Shown one piece after another: positions 27,522 through 35,784 of a DNA stretch of 64,000 bases (positions within the stretch are counted from its first letter, which is position 1; each line of letters starts with the position of its first letter). A program made the position numbers and the translations under genes. The stretch comes from an uncultured Oscillospiraceae bacterium (lineage in GTDB: Bacteria > Bacillota > Clostridia > Oscillospirales > Ruminococcaceae). The notes beneath the pieces are model-generated. The model worked only from the letters and a program-made list of their open reading frames with translations, did not search any database and had not been told where the DNA came from. Location: the NCBI GenBank assembly GCA_900548355.1, contig URKR01000001.1, positions 1 to 64,000 of the forward strand, written 5' to 3'.

Positions 27522-29495
27522 TTATTCTGTCTCCAATTCCTGCCCCCACAAAACGGTGGCATCCTCAATGTCCAGTGTCACCATCAGCCAGCCGGGGTCG
27601 CTGTCATCCAGCTGCAAGATCCGGTAGCTTTTCCCGTTGGCGGAAAGTGTCGCCGCGCCTTCCAGTTTCTCGCGGGTGAACGGCGCATCGGCAAAGCAGA
27701 TGATGCGCCGGTCTCCATCCAGCACGCCGTGGTTCCAGAGTGCGTCGGTATAATCTGCCAGCCGCAGCGGATAATCCTTATCATAGCGGATGCAGCTGCT
27801 GTCGAGAGCGATTTCGGCCATGCCGGGCGCGATGACATACCAGCTGCCGCTCACCCCGTCAATCCGCCCGCACCAGGCGCCGCTTTGGCTGACAGGCTCC
27901 ACCGCCTGCAAAAATGCGCCCTCGTCGGCAAACAGATAAAGCGTGTCTTCCCGCAGGGTGCCGGCAGCCAACTCATCCGCGTAGGTCTGTCGCTGGGCGG
28001 CCAGGGCCTCGGCATCATACCGTGCGGCAAACGGATCGTTGGTTGTCATGTCATGATCGGCCGCGTACAGCGCCAGGTGCAACGCGTCGTTTTGCAACCC
28101 ATCCATGGAAGCAATTGTGCGGTACCGCCCGGCCGCCTCATCCCAAAAATTGCTTGTCAGTTCGGAGGGGTAAGTCTCCTGCTGCTGGGCTGCCGCAAAC
28201 GCTGTGCGGCGCTGCCACAGCCCCGGCGTTAAGTCCAAAAGCTGAAGTGCCGCCAGACCGGTTACAAGCGCTGCGGGCAGCCATTGCTTGCCGCGAATGC
28301 GGCAAAGGCCGACAAAAGCTGCCAGCATCATAAGATAATAAACCGGCCAAAACAGCCGCCCGCTGGAGCGGAATACCGAACACAGCTGGATCAGCTGTCC
28401 CGGCAACGGCAGTGTGGCAAGTGTGATGCCATTGGCGGTGATTGTGTGGCTTACGGCAAAAACCGTCAACAGCGCGCAGATACCGCAAAGTGCGGCGTGA
28501 CGGCGCAGCAGGCGCAATGGGTGCAGCCGCCTCTCGGCCGCTGCTGCCGCGGCCCCCACGGCCAGCGCCAGCAGTACCCCCAACCCAAGGTAGGCGAAGG
28601 CGTCATAGTTGCCGCCAACCTGGTTCTGTTTGGGCAAAAACAGGCTCCAGTCCACGCTGCCCACGCCGGCAGGGTTCCACAGGCTGTTGAGGTTGAGGCC
28701 GAAGTAGCCGTACAGCGCATCGCTGCCGCCGCCAGCCCCGGATTGAAATAACCCCAACGCCCAGCCCGCCGCCACGGTGGCTGCCAGATTGCTGCCCAGG
28801 AAGAGCGCCGGCCCGGCAAACTTGTGCTGCCGCCAGGCATGGCGCAAAAGGGTCGCCAGCGTAATGGCAAAGGTCATTGGCACAAAATATGGGTGCAGCG
28901 TGGTGCCCAGCACATTCAGCGCAAACAACCCACGGTATGCATACCGTTGTTGCCGGCCGCTCAAAACATAGTAATACAGCGTGCCAAGCAGCAAAAATTG
29001 GGCAGCCAGTGAAGTATGCCGCAGCACCCGTTCCCACAAAACAGGGCTGAATACAAGCCACAGATCCCCCGCAAGAGGCAGCCAACGTCCCGGCGCAAAC
29101 AAACCCAGCAGCCGTGCACCGATTGCCCCCTGCAAAACCAGACAGAGCAGGGTATACCAGCCAAAATACTGGAAGGTAGCAGGTAAAATAGGCTCCAGCA
29201 GCCGAAAAAACGCGGCAAAAAGAGGGATGGAATCGGTGAAGGCGACGCTGAGCCCATCCGGCCAGTTGATACTGTCGGCGATACAAAGCGGGAAAGAAAG
29301 CGGGCTTTCCCGGTAAAACAGCCATCCGGCGTAATGCTGCTGGATATCTTTTTCAATATAGCCGCCACGGCAGAACGCATCTTGGGTTACATCCAGGGGC
29401 GAAAGGCCCAGCACCAGCAAAAATGCGACCGCGCCCAATATGCCGCCGGCAACAAACAGGAAACAGTCGCGCCGGCGTGAGGCTTTATCTTGCAT
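27522..29495 (-). CDS. large DUF6311-like polytopic membrane protein
   Basis: A 657-residue protein with about twelve membrane segments in the first 430 residues and a soluble C-terminal domain. The early motif CRGGYIEKDIQQHYAGW followed by INWPDGLSVAFTDSIP fits the DUF6311 membrane family, which resembles GT-C glycosyltransferases with an acidic first loop. A cell-surface sugar or lipid transfer role is inferred only. The start chosen is the second of two close ATG codons (29495), because GGAGG lies six bases before it. The synthase gene lies next downstream. Confidence 0.7.
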   Translation of the reverse strand: MQDKASRRRDCFLFVAGGILGAVAFLLVLGLSPLDVTQDAFCRGGYIEKDIQQHYAGWLFYRESPLSFPLCIADSINWPDGLSVAFTDSIPLFAAFFRLLEPILPATFQYFGWYTLLCLVLQGAIGARLLGLFAPGRWLPLAGDLWLVFSPVLWERVLRHTSLAAQFLLLGTLYYYVLSGRQQRYAYRGLFALNVLGTTLHPYFVPMTFAITLATLLRHAWRQHKFAGPALFLGSNLAATVAAGWALGLFQSGAGGGSDALYGYFGLNLNSLWNPAGVGSVDWSLFLPKQNQVGGNYDAFAYLGLGVLLALAVGAAAAAAERRLHPLRLLRRHAALCGICALLTVFAVSHTITANGITLATLPLPGQLIQLCSVFRSSGRLFWPVYYLMMLAAFVGLCRIRGKQWLPAALVTGLAALQLLDLTPGLWQRRTAFAAAQQQETYPSELTSNFWDEAAGRYRTIASMDGLQNDALHLALYAADHDMTTNDPFAARYDAEALAAQRQTYADELAAGTLREDTLYLFADEGAFLQAVEPVSQSGAWCGRIDGVSGSWYVIAPGMAEIALDSSCIRYDKDYPLRLADYTDALWNHGVLDGDRRIICFADAPFTREKLEGAATLSANGKSYRILQLDDSDPGWLMVTLDIEDATVLWGQELETE

Positions 29496-29564
29496 CGGCA
29501 TCCTCCGTTAGGGTAAGTGTTGTCTCTATTTTACCATAAAAAGGGTCCGGTGGCTATGGCTGGA

Positions 29565-29593
29565 TTGACAACGAGGTTGGTTTGCTCTATAAT
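29565..29593 (+). promoter_or_regulatory. promoter of tRNA-Leu
   Basis: A consensus-like site: TTGACA (29565-29570), 17 bases and TATAAT (29588-29593), ending 11 bases before the tRNA. Confidence 0.85.
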
Positions 29594-29604
29594 AAAATCA
29601 GTTT

Positions 29605-29688
29605 GCCGCTGTGGCGGAACTGGCAGACGCAAGGGACTTAAAATCCCTCGCTGGCAACAGCGTACGGGTTCGATCCCCGTTGGCGGCA
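29605..29688 (+). tRNA. tRNA-Leu(TAA)
   Basis: The 84-base sequence folds as a class II tRNA with acceptor pairs GCCGCTG/TGGCGGC, anticodon loop CTTAAAA (anticodon TAA), a long variable arm and T-loop GTTCGATCC. The CCA end is not encoded (CT follows the discriminator A). Its 3' side is followed by a terminator, repeats and an integrase fragment, so it was probably an integration target. Confidence 0.95.
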
Positions 29689-29695
29689 CTGAGTC

Positions 29696-29737
29696 AAAAA
29701 GGAACGCGAGAACGCTTGTTTCTGCGTTCCTTTTTGC
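29696..29737 (+). terminator. terminator after tRNA-Leu
   Basis: The perfect 12-base arms AAAAAGGAACGC and GCGTTCCTTTTT enclose a 16-base loop and end in a T run. The symmetric A and T runs make it usable on both strands. Confidence 0.85.
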
Positions 29738-29744
29738 TTTTTAT

Positions 29745-29826
29745 GTCTGCCAAGTTTTGTGACTTGGCAGACATAAACGGGAGATGTCTGCCAAGTTGTC
29801 TGCCAAAAATGCTTGAAATGGCAGAC
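29745..29826 (+). repeat. cluster of five GTCTGCCA repeats in mixed orientation
   Basis: GTCTGCCA occurs at 29745-29752, 29786-29793 and 29798-29805. Its complement TGGCAGAC occurs at 29765-29772 and 29819-29826. The first two are part of a 12-base inverted repeat, ATGTCTGCCAAG / CTTGGCAGACAT. Such short repeats between a tRNA 3' end and an integrase gene resemble integrase arm-binding sites of a tyrosine-recombinase element. Confidence 0.7.
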
Positions 29827-29904
29827 AAAGGGATCAAAATATCCCTCGTTTTAAGGGCAATTTATTGGTTTTTTTCGCATGAATTTGTGCCCTGGAAAAA
29901 AGTA

Positions 29905-30411
29905 TCACTTTTGTTTTCTTCTACTTTTGCCCCTGGCTGTATTTTGTGATTCGGACATGACGGAGGAAATCGTGTTTGCGGCGTTACGTTTGCTTTCTGT
30001 ATCAAGGTGCGCATAGATATTGGCGGTGGTCGAATAATTGGAATGTCCCAGCCAGATCTGCACCTCTTTCATGGAAACATTGTTTTTTAGAAGCAAGCTG
30101 GCACAAGAGTGCCGCAAATCATGGAAGCGAATCTTTTTCCGATTGTTTGCCATCAGAACTGCAGGAAAGACACGTGTTACATAGTCAGGCGAGACAATCT
30201 GGCCCATTTCATCCACACAGATGTATTCCTGATAGTCTTTGCAGTAACTCCGCCCACATAACTTCTTTTGTGCCTTCTGTTGTTCCTTAGCGGCAAGCAG
30301 AGCCTGCTCCACCTCGGGAATCAATGGCAGTGTTCGGAAGCTGGAAAGGTTCTTCGTGAGATTTTTGGAGACATCCGTCATTTTCCCATCCACACTGAAA
30401 CGCTCAAAAGT
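29905..30411 (-). pseudogene. tyrosine integrase C-terminal fragment (1)
   Basis: About 165 residues of a phage or conjugative-element integrase. Visible are FHDLRHSCASLLL (second Arg and the His), LGHSNYSTTANIYAHLD with the catalytic Tyr, and a basic tail. The N-terminal arm-binding and core-binding domains and the first catalytic arginine are missing. The frame is stopped just upstream, and homology ends near 30411, where a second integrase fragment begins on the other strand. It is probably an inactive relic. Confidence 0.8.
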
Positions 30412-30748
30412 GTGGGATTCCCTCCGTCATTCCAGTACCACCTACAAGCTGAAACTGAACCACGGCGACCTGAAGGCCACCCAGGGCGACACGGGCCATG
30501 CGGAGATCGACATGATTACCAGCGTGTATGCCCACATCTTGGACGAGGACCGCAAGATCAACGCCCAGAAGTTTGAGAGCGCCTTCTATGCCAATCCCAA
30601 TCTTCGGGAGGTCCATCCCCCGGAAGAACCCAGGGAACAGGCTCCCGCCACATTGGATCTGGAGGCTCTGGTGGAGCAGCTTCGACAGTCGCCGGAACTG
30701 GCAAATACCCTGGCCGCGCTGCTCTCGGCGGCACCCGGCGGCAGGTGA
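30412..30748 (+). pseudogene. tyrosine integrase C-terminal fragment (2)
   Basis: About 110 residues of a different integrase: SLRHSSTTYKLKLNHGD, then GDTGHAEIDMITSVYAHILDED with the catalytic His and Tyr, and a C-terminal acidic and Pro-rich tail. This is the conserved ending of integrases of clostridial conjugative elements. It has no start or N-terminal part; it is joined at about 30411 to the opposite-strand fragment. The order suggests that the inside of one or two integrated elements was deleted. Confidence 0.8.
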
Positions 30749-30890
30749 GTCCGAAAAATCCAATTAGCACGGCTGCGATTTTTCTTAGCAGAGCCGTGGA
30801 AACCGTTCGGTTCTTCTTAGCAGGATATACATTGCAGCGCATAAAATCCTCCCGGTCTCAAACGAGCGGTGGGCCGGGAGAAGCAAAATA

Positions 30891-30935
30891 AAAAACGCTG
30901 CAAACCAGCGAAAAATAGCTTGCAGCGGTGTTTTT
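30891..30935. terminator. bidirectional terminator beside tRNA-Arg
   Basis: The arms AAAAACGCTGCAA and TTGCAGCGGTGTTTTT pair with one mismatch. On the minus strand the hairpin follows tRNA-Arg and ends in a T run. The stretch 30749-30890 before it holds no gene; it has a CACGGCT/AGCCGTG inverted repeat and a CCCGG/CCGGG pair of unknown meaning. Confidence 0.7.
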
Positions 30936-30937
30936 GG

Positions 30938-31011
30938 CGTCCCAGACACGACTCGAACGTGCGACCCCGGGCTTAGGAGGCTCGTGCTCTATCCAACTGA
31001 GCTACTGGGAC
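30938..31011 (-). tRNA. tRNA-Arg(CCT)
   Basis: The 74-base sequence folds as a tRNA with acceptor GTCCCAG/CTGGGAC, D-arm GCTC/GAGC, anticodon loop CTCCTAA (anticodon CCT) and T-loop TTCGAGT. No CCA is encoded. The middle pair of the anticodon stem is an A-C mismatch (CGAGC against GCCCG), unusual for a functional tRNA. It sits beside a decayed second tRNA-like sequence. Confidence 0.88.
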
Positions 31012-31035
31012 ATATATCAAAATTATTCAATTTTC

Positions 31036-31110
31036 CCGCCCAAACGGATTCGAACAAACTGCCGCTTAGAAGGCGACCGCTTAATCTATCGGCGTTACCG
31101 AACCGCGCAG
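31036..31110 (-). pseudogene. decayed tRNA-Arg(TCT)-like relic
   Basis: On the minus strand an anticodon arm GTCGC-CTTCTAA-GCGGC (anticodon TCT) is followed by an intact T-loop GTTCGAATCC and a GGGCGG-like acceptor end. The 5' acceptor half, D-arm and T-stem do not pair. It lies just upstream, in transcription sense, of tRNA-Arg(CCT). Confidence 0.55.
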
Positions 31111-31260
31111 CTAACACTTGCCGCCTCTATAAAATAAAGGGAAACGGCAAAAGCACTGCAAAGCTTGGACAGGGGAAGCAGCTATTATTATACTGCCTTT
31201 ATTACCAGATTGCAAGCATGAGGGCGGCTGTTAAAGAATTGTAAAATCCGACGCCGGGGA

Positions 31261-31289
31261 TTGCGGCTGCCACGGCAACAGCCTATAAT
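31261..31289 (+). promoter_or_regulatory. promoter of the VTT-domain gene
   Basis: TTGCGG (31261-31266), 17 bases and TATAAT (31284-31289). A transcript from here has a leader of about 105 bases. The remaining stretch 31111-31400 shows nothing else I can name. Confidence 0.6.
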
Positions 31290-31401
31290 ACTTAGTACAA
31301 ACCAAGGAAGCTGCTTTTTTGTGGTGACAAGTAATGCTGCTTTACAGGAATACAAATGCGCAGAATATAAGCAAGAATATGAAAGGAGCGAAATACAGGA
31401 C

Positions 31402-32106
31402 ATGAAAAATAAGCGTGTAGTTGTATTGGGTGTGGTGCTGGTGTTGCTGTTGGTGGGGTTGACCATCATTCTTTTTCCGTATGTACAGCGCCTGCAAGAC
31501 CCACAGACACAGGCTGTGGTAGAAGCCTGGGTGCAACGTGCCGGTATCTGGGGGTGCCTGGCTGTGCTGGGGGTACAGGTTTTGCAGGTTGTGATTGCGT
31601 TCATTCCGGGAGAACCGATCGAACTGATTGCCGGCGCGTTGTATGGCACTTGGGGTGGGCTGGCGCTTTGCCTGTGCGGGACAATGCTGGCTTCGGCAGT
31701 AATTTTTTTGGTATCCAAGAAGCTTGGAAAATCTATTTTGGATACCCTGTTCGGGGCAGAAAAGGTCAAAGACTGGAAATGGCTGTATGACAGCCAGCGT
31801 ATGGAGCTTGTGACCTTTCTATTGTTTTTGATCCCCGGTACGCCCAAAGATATGCTGACTTATGTGGTTGGCGTGACAGATATGACTGTGGGAAAGTTTT
31901 TGCTTCTGTCCAGTTTTGCGCGGATTCCGTCGGTGATCACCTCCACCATGATGGGGGACTCGCTTCGGGATGGAAACTGGCAAACCACCATTGTTGTGTT
32001 TCTGGTAACAGCGTTGCTGGGGGTGGTAGGTATCACCTGCAAAGGCCGGGTGCTCAACTTTTGCCGCGGTGGCAAGCGCAGTGATAAAGCAGGGGAAAAG
32101 CCGTGA
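31402..32106 (+). CDS. TVP38/TMEM64 (VTT/DedA-like) membrane protein
   Basis: A 234-residue protein with about six membrane segments. The VTT domain signatures FIPGEPIELIAGALYG and FLLFLIPGTPKDMLTYVVG are clear. VTT/DedA proteins are thought to move lipids or related compounds across membranes, and the substrate here is unknown. The ATG at 31402 starts a typical signal-like segment; AAAGGAG lies 14 bases before it, a long spacing, so the start is slightly uncertain. It faces the GH25 gene and leaves only six bases between their ends. Confidence 0.85.
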   Translation: MKNKRVVVLGVVLVLLLVGLTIILFPYVQRLQDPQTQAVVEAWVQRAGIWGCLAVLGVQVLQVVIAFIPGEPIELIAGALYGTWGGLALCLCGTMLASAVIFLVSKKLGKSILDTLFGAEKVKDWKWLYDSQRMELVTFLLFLIPGTPKDMLTYVVGVTDMTVGKFLLLSSFARIPSVITSTMMGDSLRDGNWQTTIVVFLVTALLGVVGITCKGRVLNFCRGGKRSDKAGEKP

Positions 32107-32112
32107 CAGATT

Positions 32113-33048
32113 TCACTCCAGCGCAGCGCGGGCCGCTTCGATTTTGGCGCGGGCTTCAGAAAGCAGGGTTTCACAGGCGCTGCCGCTTTCCAACCTGTTT
32201 CGGTCGCCGATCAGCGCGGTCCAATACTCACTGCCTTGGTAGCGGAAGAGCACCCAATCATATCCGTTGTATTTGACAGTGCTTTGCTGGGTTACTTCAT
32301 ACCGGCCAATGGGCAAATATCCAACTACATCGTTAAAGTTGGCGGTGTAGAAATATTCGGTCTGGGCGCCGAAAACCACAAGTTGAACCCCCAGCACAGG
32401 CTCCATTTCCGGACCGGAGGTGCCGTATCCATTGAAATTGCCGGCCTGGATCAAGGGCAAAAAATCCACATAACTTTCGTTCAAATCACACGCCCCATTG
32501 ATGCCGCTCACGCTACCGGTAGCAGAATATTGCCACATGGCATATTCGCTGGAAAAGCCGGGCTGTGTACGATAATCTGCCAACCAGAGAGGATAAGACG
32601 AGAGGGCGGAAGGATTCAAAGACGCAGCGATAAAGTTTGTATAACTATACCATCCGGCATACCAGCCGCGCTGATACAGAATATCCATTGCAAACTGCAC
32701 GAGACGGGTCAGCTCATCGCGGCCAAGGCTGGCCAGACTGCTGTCTTCCACATCCACAAAGACCGGGTATTCCAGCTGCAGGCCAGCCAAAGCATTGAGA
32801 AAAACAGTCAGTTCCTGGATGACAGCATTCTGGCTGCGCGCATAACTGTAATAATAGGCGCCCACCCGCAGCCCGGCGGCATGGGCGCCGTTTACGTTTT
32901 GCAGAAAATAGGGGTCCACATACAGACCGCCGTTGTTGCTGGAACCCAGGCGCACAATGGCGAACTGCTGTCCGCCGGCGGCTACCTGTGGCCAGTTGAT
33001 GCTGCCCTGATAGCGGGATACATCAATGCCGTGCTGAAATACAGCCAT
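32113..33048 (-). CDS. GH25 lysozyme
   Basis: A 311-residue protein. The GH25 domain (about 1-195) starts HGIDVSRYQGSINW and has the catalytic acids in FVDVEDSSLA. It also has YYYSYARS and the ending GACDLNESY. The C-terminal 100 residues look like a beta-rich, SH3-type region. GH25 enzymes cut the MurNAc-GlcNAc bond of peptidoglycan. There is no signal peptide, as in phage endolysins, but no other phage gene is nearby. The ATG is directly after the T run of a hairpin. Confidence 0.88.
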   Translation of the reverse strand: MAVFQHGIDVSRYQGSINWPQVAAGGQQFAIVRLGSSNNGGLYVDPYFLQNVNGAHAAGLRVGAYYYSYARSQNAVIQELTVFLNALAGLQLEYPVFVDVEDSSLASLGRDELTRLVQFAMDILYQRGWYAGWYSYTNFIAASLNPSALSSYPLWLADYRTQPGFSSEYAMWQYSATGSVSGINGACDLNESYVDFLPLIQAGNFNGYGTSGPEMEPVLGVQLVVFGAQTEYFYTANFNDVVGYLPIGRYEVTQQSTVKYNGYDWVLFRYQGSEYWTALIGDRNRLESGSACETLLSEARAKIEAARAALE

Positions 33049-33051
33049 AAA

Positions 33052-33094
33052 AAATCCCCCTTCCCGTCATACCATATGCCGGAAAGGGGATTTG
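33052..33094 (-). terminator. terminator/attenuator between the reductase and GH25 genes
   Basis: On the minus strand the arms AAATCCCCTTTCCGG and CGGGAAGGGGGATTT pair and are followed by TTTTTT. The GH25 ATG starts three bases later, so the 3' arm contains the GGGGGA that would serve as its ribosome site. Folding would both end the reductase transcript and hide the GH25 site. Confidence 0.75.
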
Positions 33095-33132
33095 CGTGTC
33101 TGTTCACAGTGTCGATGAAAAAAGGGAAGAAG

Positions 33133-33894
33133 TCAACCGATCACCAGTCCACCGTTTTGACCAATGACCTGCCCGGTGATGTAACCGGCTTCAGGGGATG
33201 CTAAAAACACGAGGGTGCGGGCAATTTCCTCGGCGGTGCCGAGCCTTCCAACCGGGGTTTCTTTGGCCAGGGCGGCGCGATCCTCAGGTGAAAAGCCGGC
33301 CATCATATCGGTGTCGATCACGCCGGGCGCCACACAGTTGACTGTGATACCGCTGGGGCCTTCCTCCTGCGCAAGGGCCCGGCACAACCCGATCACCCCG
33401 GCTTTGGCTGCGGAGTAATGCGCTTCGCAGCTGCCACCCACCTGCCCCCACATGCTGCTTACGCAAAGAATGCGCCCATATTTGCGGCGAATCATGCCGG
33501 GCAGTACAGCGCGGCATGCGTAAAAGACACCGTCAAGGTTGGTGGCCATCATCTGCCGCCAATCTTCATCGGTCAATTCGGTGAAGAGCTTTTGCTGGGC
33601 AATGCCGGCATTGCAGACAAGCACATCAAGCCGGCAAAATTCCGTTTCGGCCTGCAGCACGGCGTGGCAAGCGGCTTCCGGGTTGGCCGCATCTGCTTGA
33701 ATAGCCAAAAAACGTCCCTGCGGGTACAAGGTTTGCACCTGCTGCAGCACAGCGTCGGCCGCTTCGGGATGGGCATGCCAGGTAAAAGCAACATTATATC
33801 CGGCGGCGGCAAAAGCGTGCACAGCCGCCGCCCCGATTCCACGGCTACCGCCGGTTATCAGAACTTGATGAGGATAAGAGGGTACATCAAACAT
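33133..33894 (-). CDS. short-chain dehydrogenase/reductase, FabG-like
   Basis: A 253-residue SDR with the nucleotide motif TGGSRGIGAAA, the NAG motif in CNAGIAQ, active-site SSMWGQVGGS and the catalytic pair in HYSAAKAGV. It most resembles 3-oxoacyl-ACP reductases, but it is not in a fatty acid cluster, so the substrate is open. The ATG at 33894 follows AAGGAGATACCTCC and overlaps the end of tadA by eight bases, implying coupled translation. Confidence 0.85.
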   Translation of the reverse strand: MFDVPSYPHQVLITGGSRGIGAAAVHAFAAAGYNVAFTWHAHPEAADAVLQQVQTLYPQGRFLAIQADAANPEAACHAVLQAETEFCRLDVLVCNAGIAQQKLFTELTDEDWRQMMATNLDGVFYACRAVLPGMIRRKYGRILCVSSMWGQVGGSCEAHYSAAKAGVIGLCRALAQEEGPSGITVNCVAPGVIDTDMMAGFSPEDRAALAKETPVGRLGTAEEIARTLVFLASPEAGYITGQVIGQNGGLVIG

Positions 33895-34405
33895 TGGAGG
33901 TATCTCCTTGCGATGAAGGTGTATCGGCACTGCGGCGTGCGAGTTTTGCGGCCAGCCGCTTCTGGCGCAGGGAAAGGAAAAAGCTTTGCAGAAGCGCCTG
34001 CGCTTCTTCGGCCAGCAGGCCGCTCTCGATCACGGGATGATGGTTAAATGGAAGCGCAAACAGGTCGGTCATCGAACCGCAACAGCCTGCCTTGGGATCA
34101 GCGGCACCATATACCACCCGCTTGATGCGGCTGTTCAAGATTGCACCGCTGCACATCGGGCAGGGTTCCAGTGTGACAAACAACTCGCACTGCCATAGCC
34201 GCCAGCCGCCCAGGGCCCGGCAGGCTGCGTCAATCGCAAGCAGTTCGGCATGGTAGGTGGCGTTTCTTCCGGTCTCGCGCAAATTGTGCGCCAGGGCAAT
34301 TGGTATGCCGTCTTTTGCGACCACTGCGCCCACCGGCACTTCGCCAAGTCGGGCGGCCTCGGCGGCTTCGTTCAGCGCCAGGCGCATGAGTTCTTCATCG
34401 GTCAT
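33887..34405 (-). CDS. tadA: tRNA adenosine(34) deaminase
   Basis: A 172-residue cytidine/deoxycytidylate deaminase-fold protein with the zinc-binding TYHAELLAI (HAE) and EPCPMCSGAI (PCxxC), and VPVGAVVAKDG typical of TadA. It makes inosine at the wobble position of tRNA-Arg(ACG). TTAAAGGAGCCCGCC precedes the ATG at 34405. The C-terminal 20 residues are low-complexity. Confidence 0.93.
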   Translation of the reverse strand: MTDEELMRLALNEAAEAARLGEVPVGAVVAKDGIPIALAHNLRETGRNATYHAELLAIDAACRALGGWRLWQCELFVTLEPCPMCSGAILNSRIKRVVYGAADPKAGCCGSMTDLFALPFNHHPVIESGLLAEEAQALLQSFFLSLRQKRLAAKLARRSADTPSSQGDTSNV

Positions 34406-34580
34406 GGCGGGCTCCTTTAAGAGGCAACTACTGATACAATAAGGGCGGCAACATTTACAAATAAGCAATGGCTGCAAGGCGTGGCAGAAATATTCGGCGT
34501 TTCCGTGGCTTCACAGCGCGGCAAGCAGCTGTTTGCTGGAAAAACCAGACAGCATGGCCTTTTGGGTATATCTGGGTGAG

Positions 34581-35546
34581 TTATGCGGGAAACAAACCCA
34601 GGCAGTATACCAGCAGGAACGCGATCGTGACCAGATACGCCGGGCTTGAAAAAACGGCCAGCGGGTCAACACCGGGACGCAGACCCGCCGAAAACCGGAA
34701 CCCCTGCCGCATCGCACACCACAGCATCCAGAGCGCCAGCGGCGGGAAGGCCAGCAGCACAAACAGCTGGGTACCCATGGCAACGCCGCCGGGGGCATAG
34801 GCTTGTAAATAGGTGACACAGAAGGCGATTGTATTGTTTAAAAAGTGCAGAAGCATGCCGGGCAGCACACTACCGGTGCGCTCGGCCAGCCACCCCAGGA
34901 ATAGACCACAGACAAAGGCGGTCAGCCCCTGGGCCAGATCCAGATGCAGCAGCCCGAACAGTAGCGCCGGGCCGAAGATGGCAGCCATACTGCCTGAGGG
35001 CCGCATCAACCCCTGCAGCGCACCGCGGAAAAACAATTCTTCCAGGATGGCCGGCACTACGCACAGGCTGATAAAGTTTACTGCCAGCGCTGCACCGCCG
35101 GCCGGCAGGGAAACAGCGGCACCGTCACGCCCCAGCAAATGCCCGAGCAGCCCGCCGAACAGGTTGCCGGCATTCGCAACCCCCAAAAACAGGATTGTAC
35201 AGAAAGCCGGGCTCCAGGGGGCAGGGAGCAGCAAACGAAGGTCGTCGGTGCGCAGCCGGGTCAGCCGCAACAATATGAGGATGGGCAGCAAAATCGCCGC
35301 CACGCTCGCTACCATCGCGAGCAGCTCGGCTTCCACAGGGGAAAAGCCCACCGGATTTGAAAGGCTTGCCCCCTCCACCCGCAGGCCCATCAAAAATGAA
35401 ACGCCTGCTTGCAGCAGGCTGCGCGCCGCCAGGTATCCGATGGCCGCCAGCGCACAGCAGGAGGCGGCTCCCTTCACCCCGCGGATTTTTCCAATCCGTT
35501 GCAATCTACATTTCTCCATTCCGGGCGGTATATCGCGCCCATCCAT
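34581..35546 (-). CDS. CPBP family intramembrane metalloprotease
   Basis: A 321-residue protein with about eight membrane segments and the CPBP/Abi motifs EELFFRGALQG, FGLLHLDLAQG and LLHFLNNT. These carry the Glu and His of a CAAX-type protease site. Members process prenylated or bacteriocin peptides, or act in self-immunity. The start is not sharp: ATG 35546 and ATG 35519 are both possible and neither has a good ribosome site. About 175 bases without a gene lie between it and tadA. Confidence 0.8.
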   Translation of the reverse strand: MDGRDIPPGMEKCRLQRIGKIRGVKGAASCCALAAIGYLAARSLLQAGVSFLMGLRVEGASLSNPVGFSPVEAELLAMVASVAAILLPILILLRLTRLRTDDLRLLLPAPWSPAFCTILFLGVANAGNLFGGLLGHLLGRDGAAVSLPAGGAALAVNFISLCVVPAILEELFFRGALQGLMRPSGSMAAIFGPALLFGLLHLDLAQGLTAFVCGLFLGWLAERTGSVLPGMLLHFLNNTIAFCVTYLQAYAPGGVAMGTQLFVLLAFPPLALWMLWCAMRQGFRFSAGLRPGVDPLAVFSSPAYLVTIAFLLVYCLGLFPA

Positions 35547-35784
35547 TCATCTATCCGGAAAACCGGGCGGCTGTGGCCCGGTGGCTGATTCTTTTCTTTA
35601 TATATAGTGTACCACAAACCGGTGGGGCAGTACAAGCGCAGCAGAGGCCGGTTTGGCTGCGCAGCCGCGCGGCATGTAGGAAGAATGGCCTTGCAAGGTT
35701 GAAGTGTCAGGTGTATGATAAAGAAAAAATGCGGCGCAGGATCATCTGCCGACAGCACAACCACCAAAGAAGGGAGTTTGCAGG

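Noticed and set aside
32113-33048. The GH25 lysozyme as a sign of a prophage
   Set aside because: No holin, capsid, terminase or other phage gene is nearby, and the flanking genes are housekeeping.
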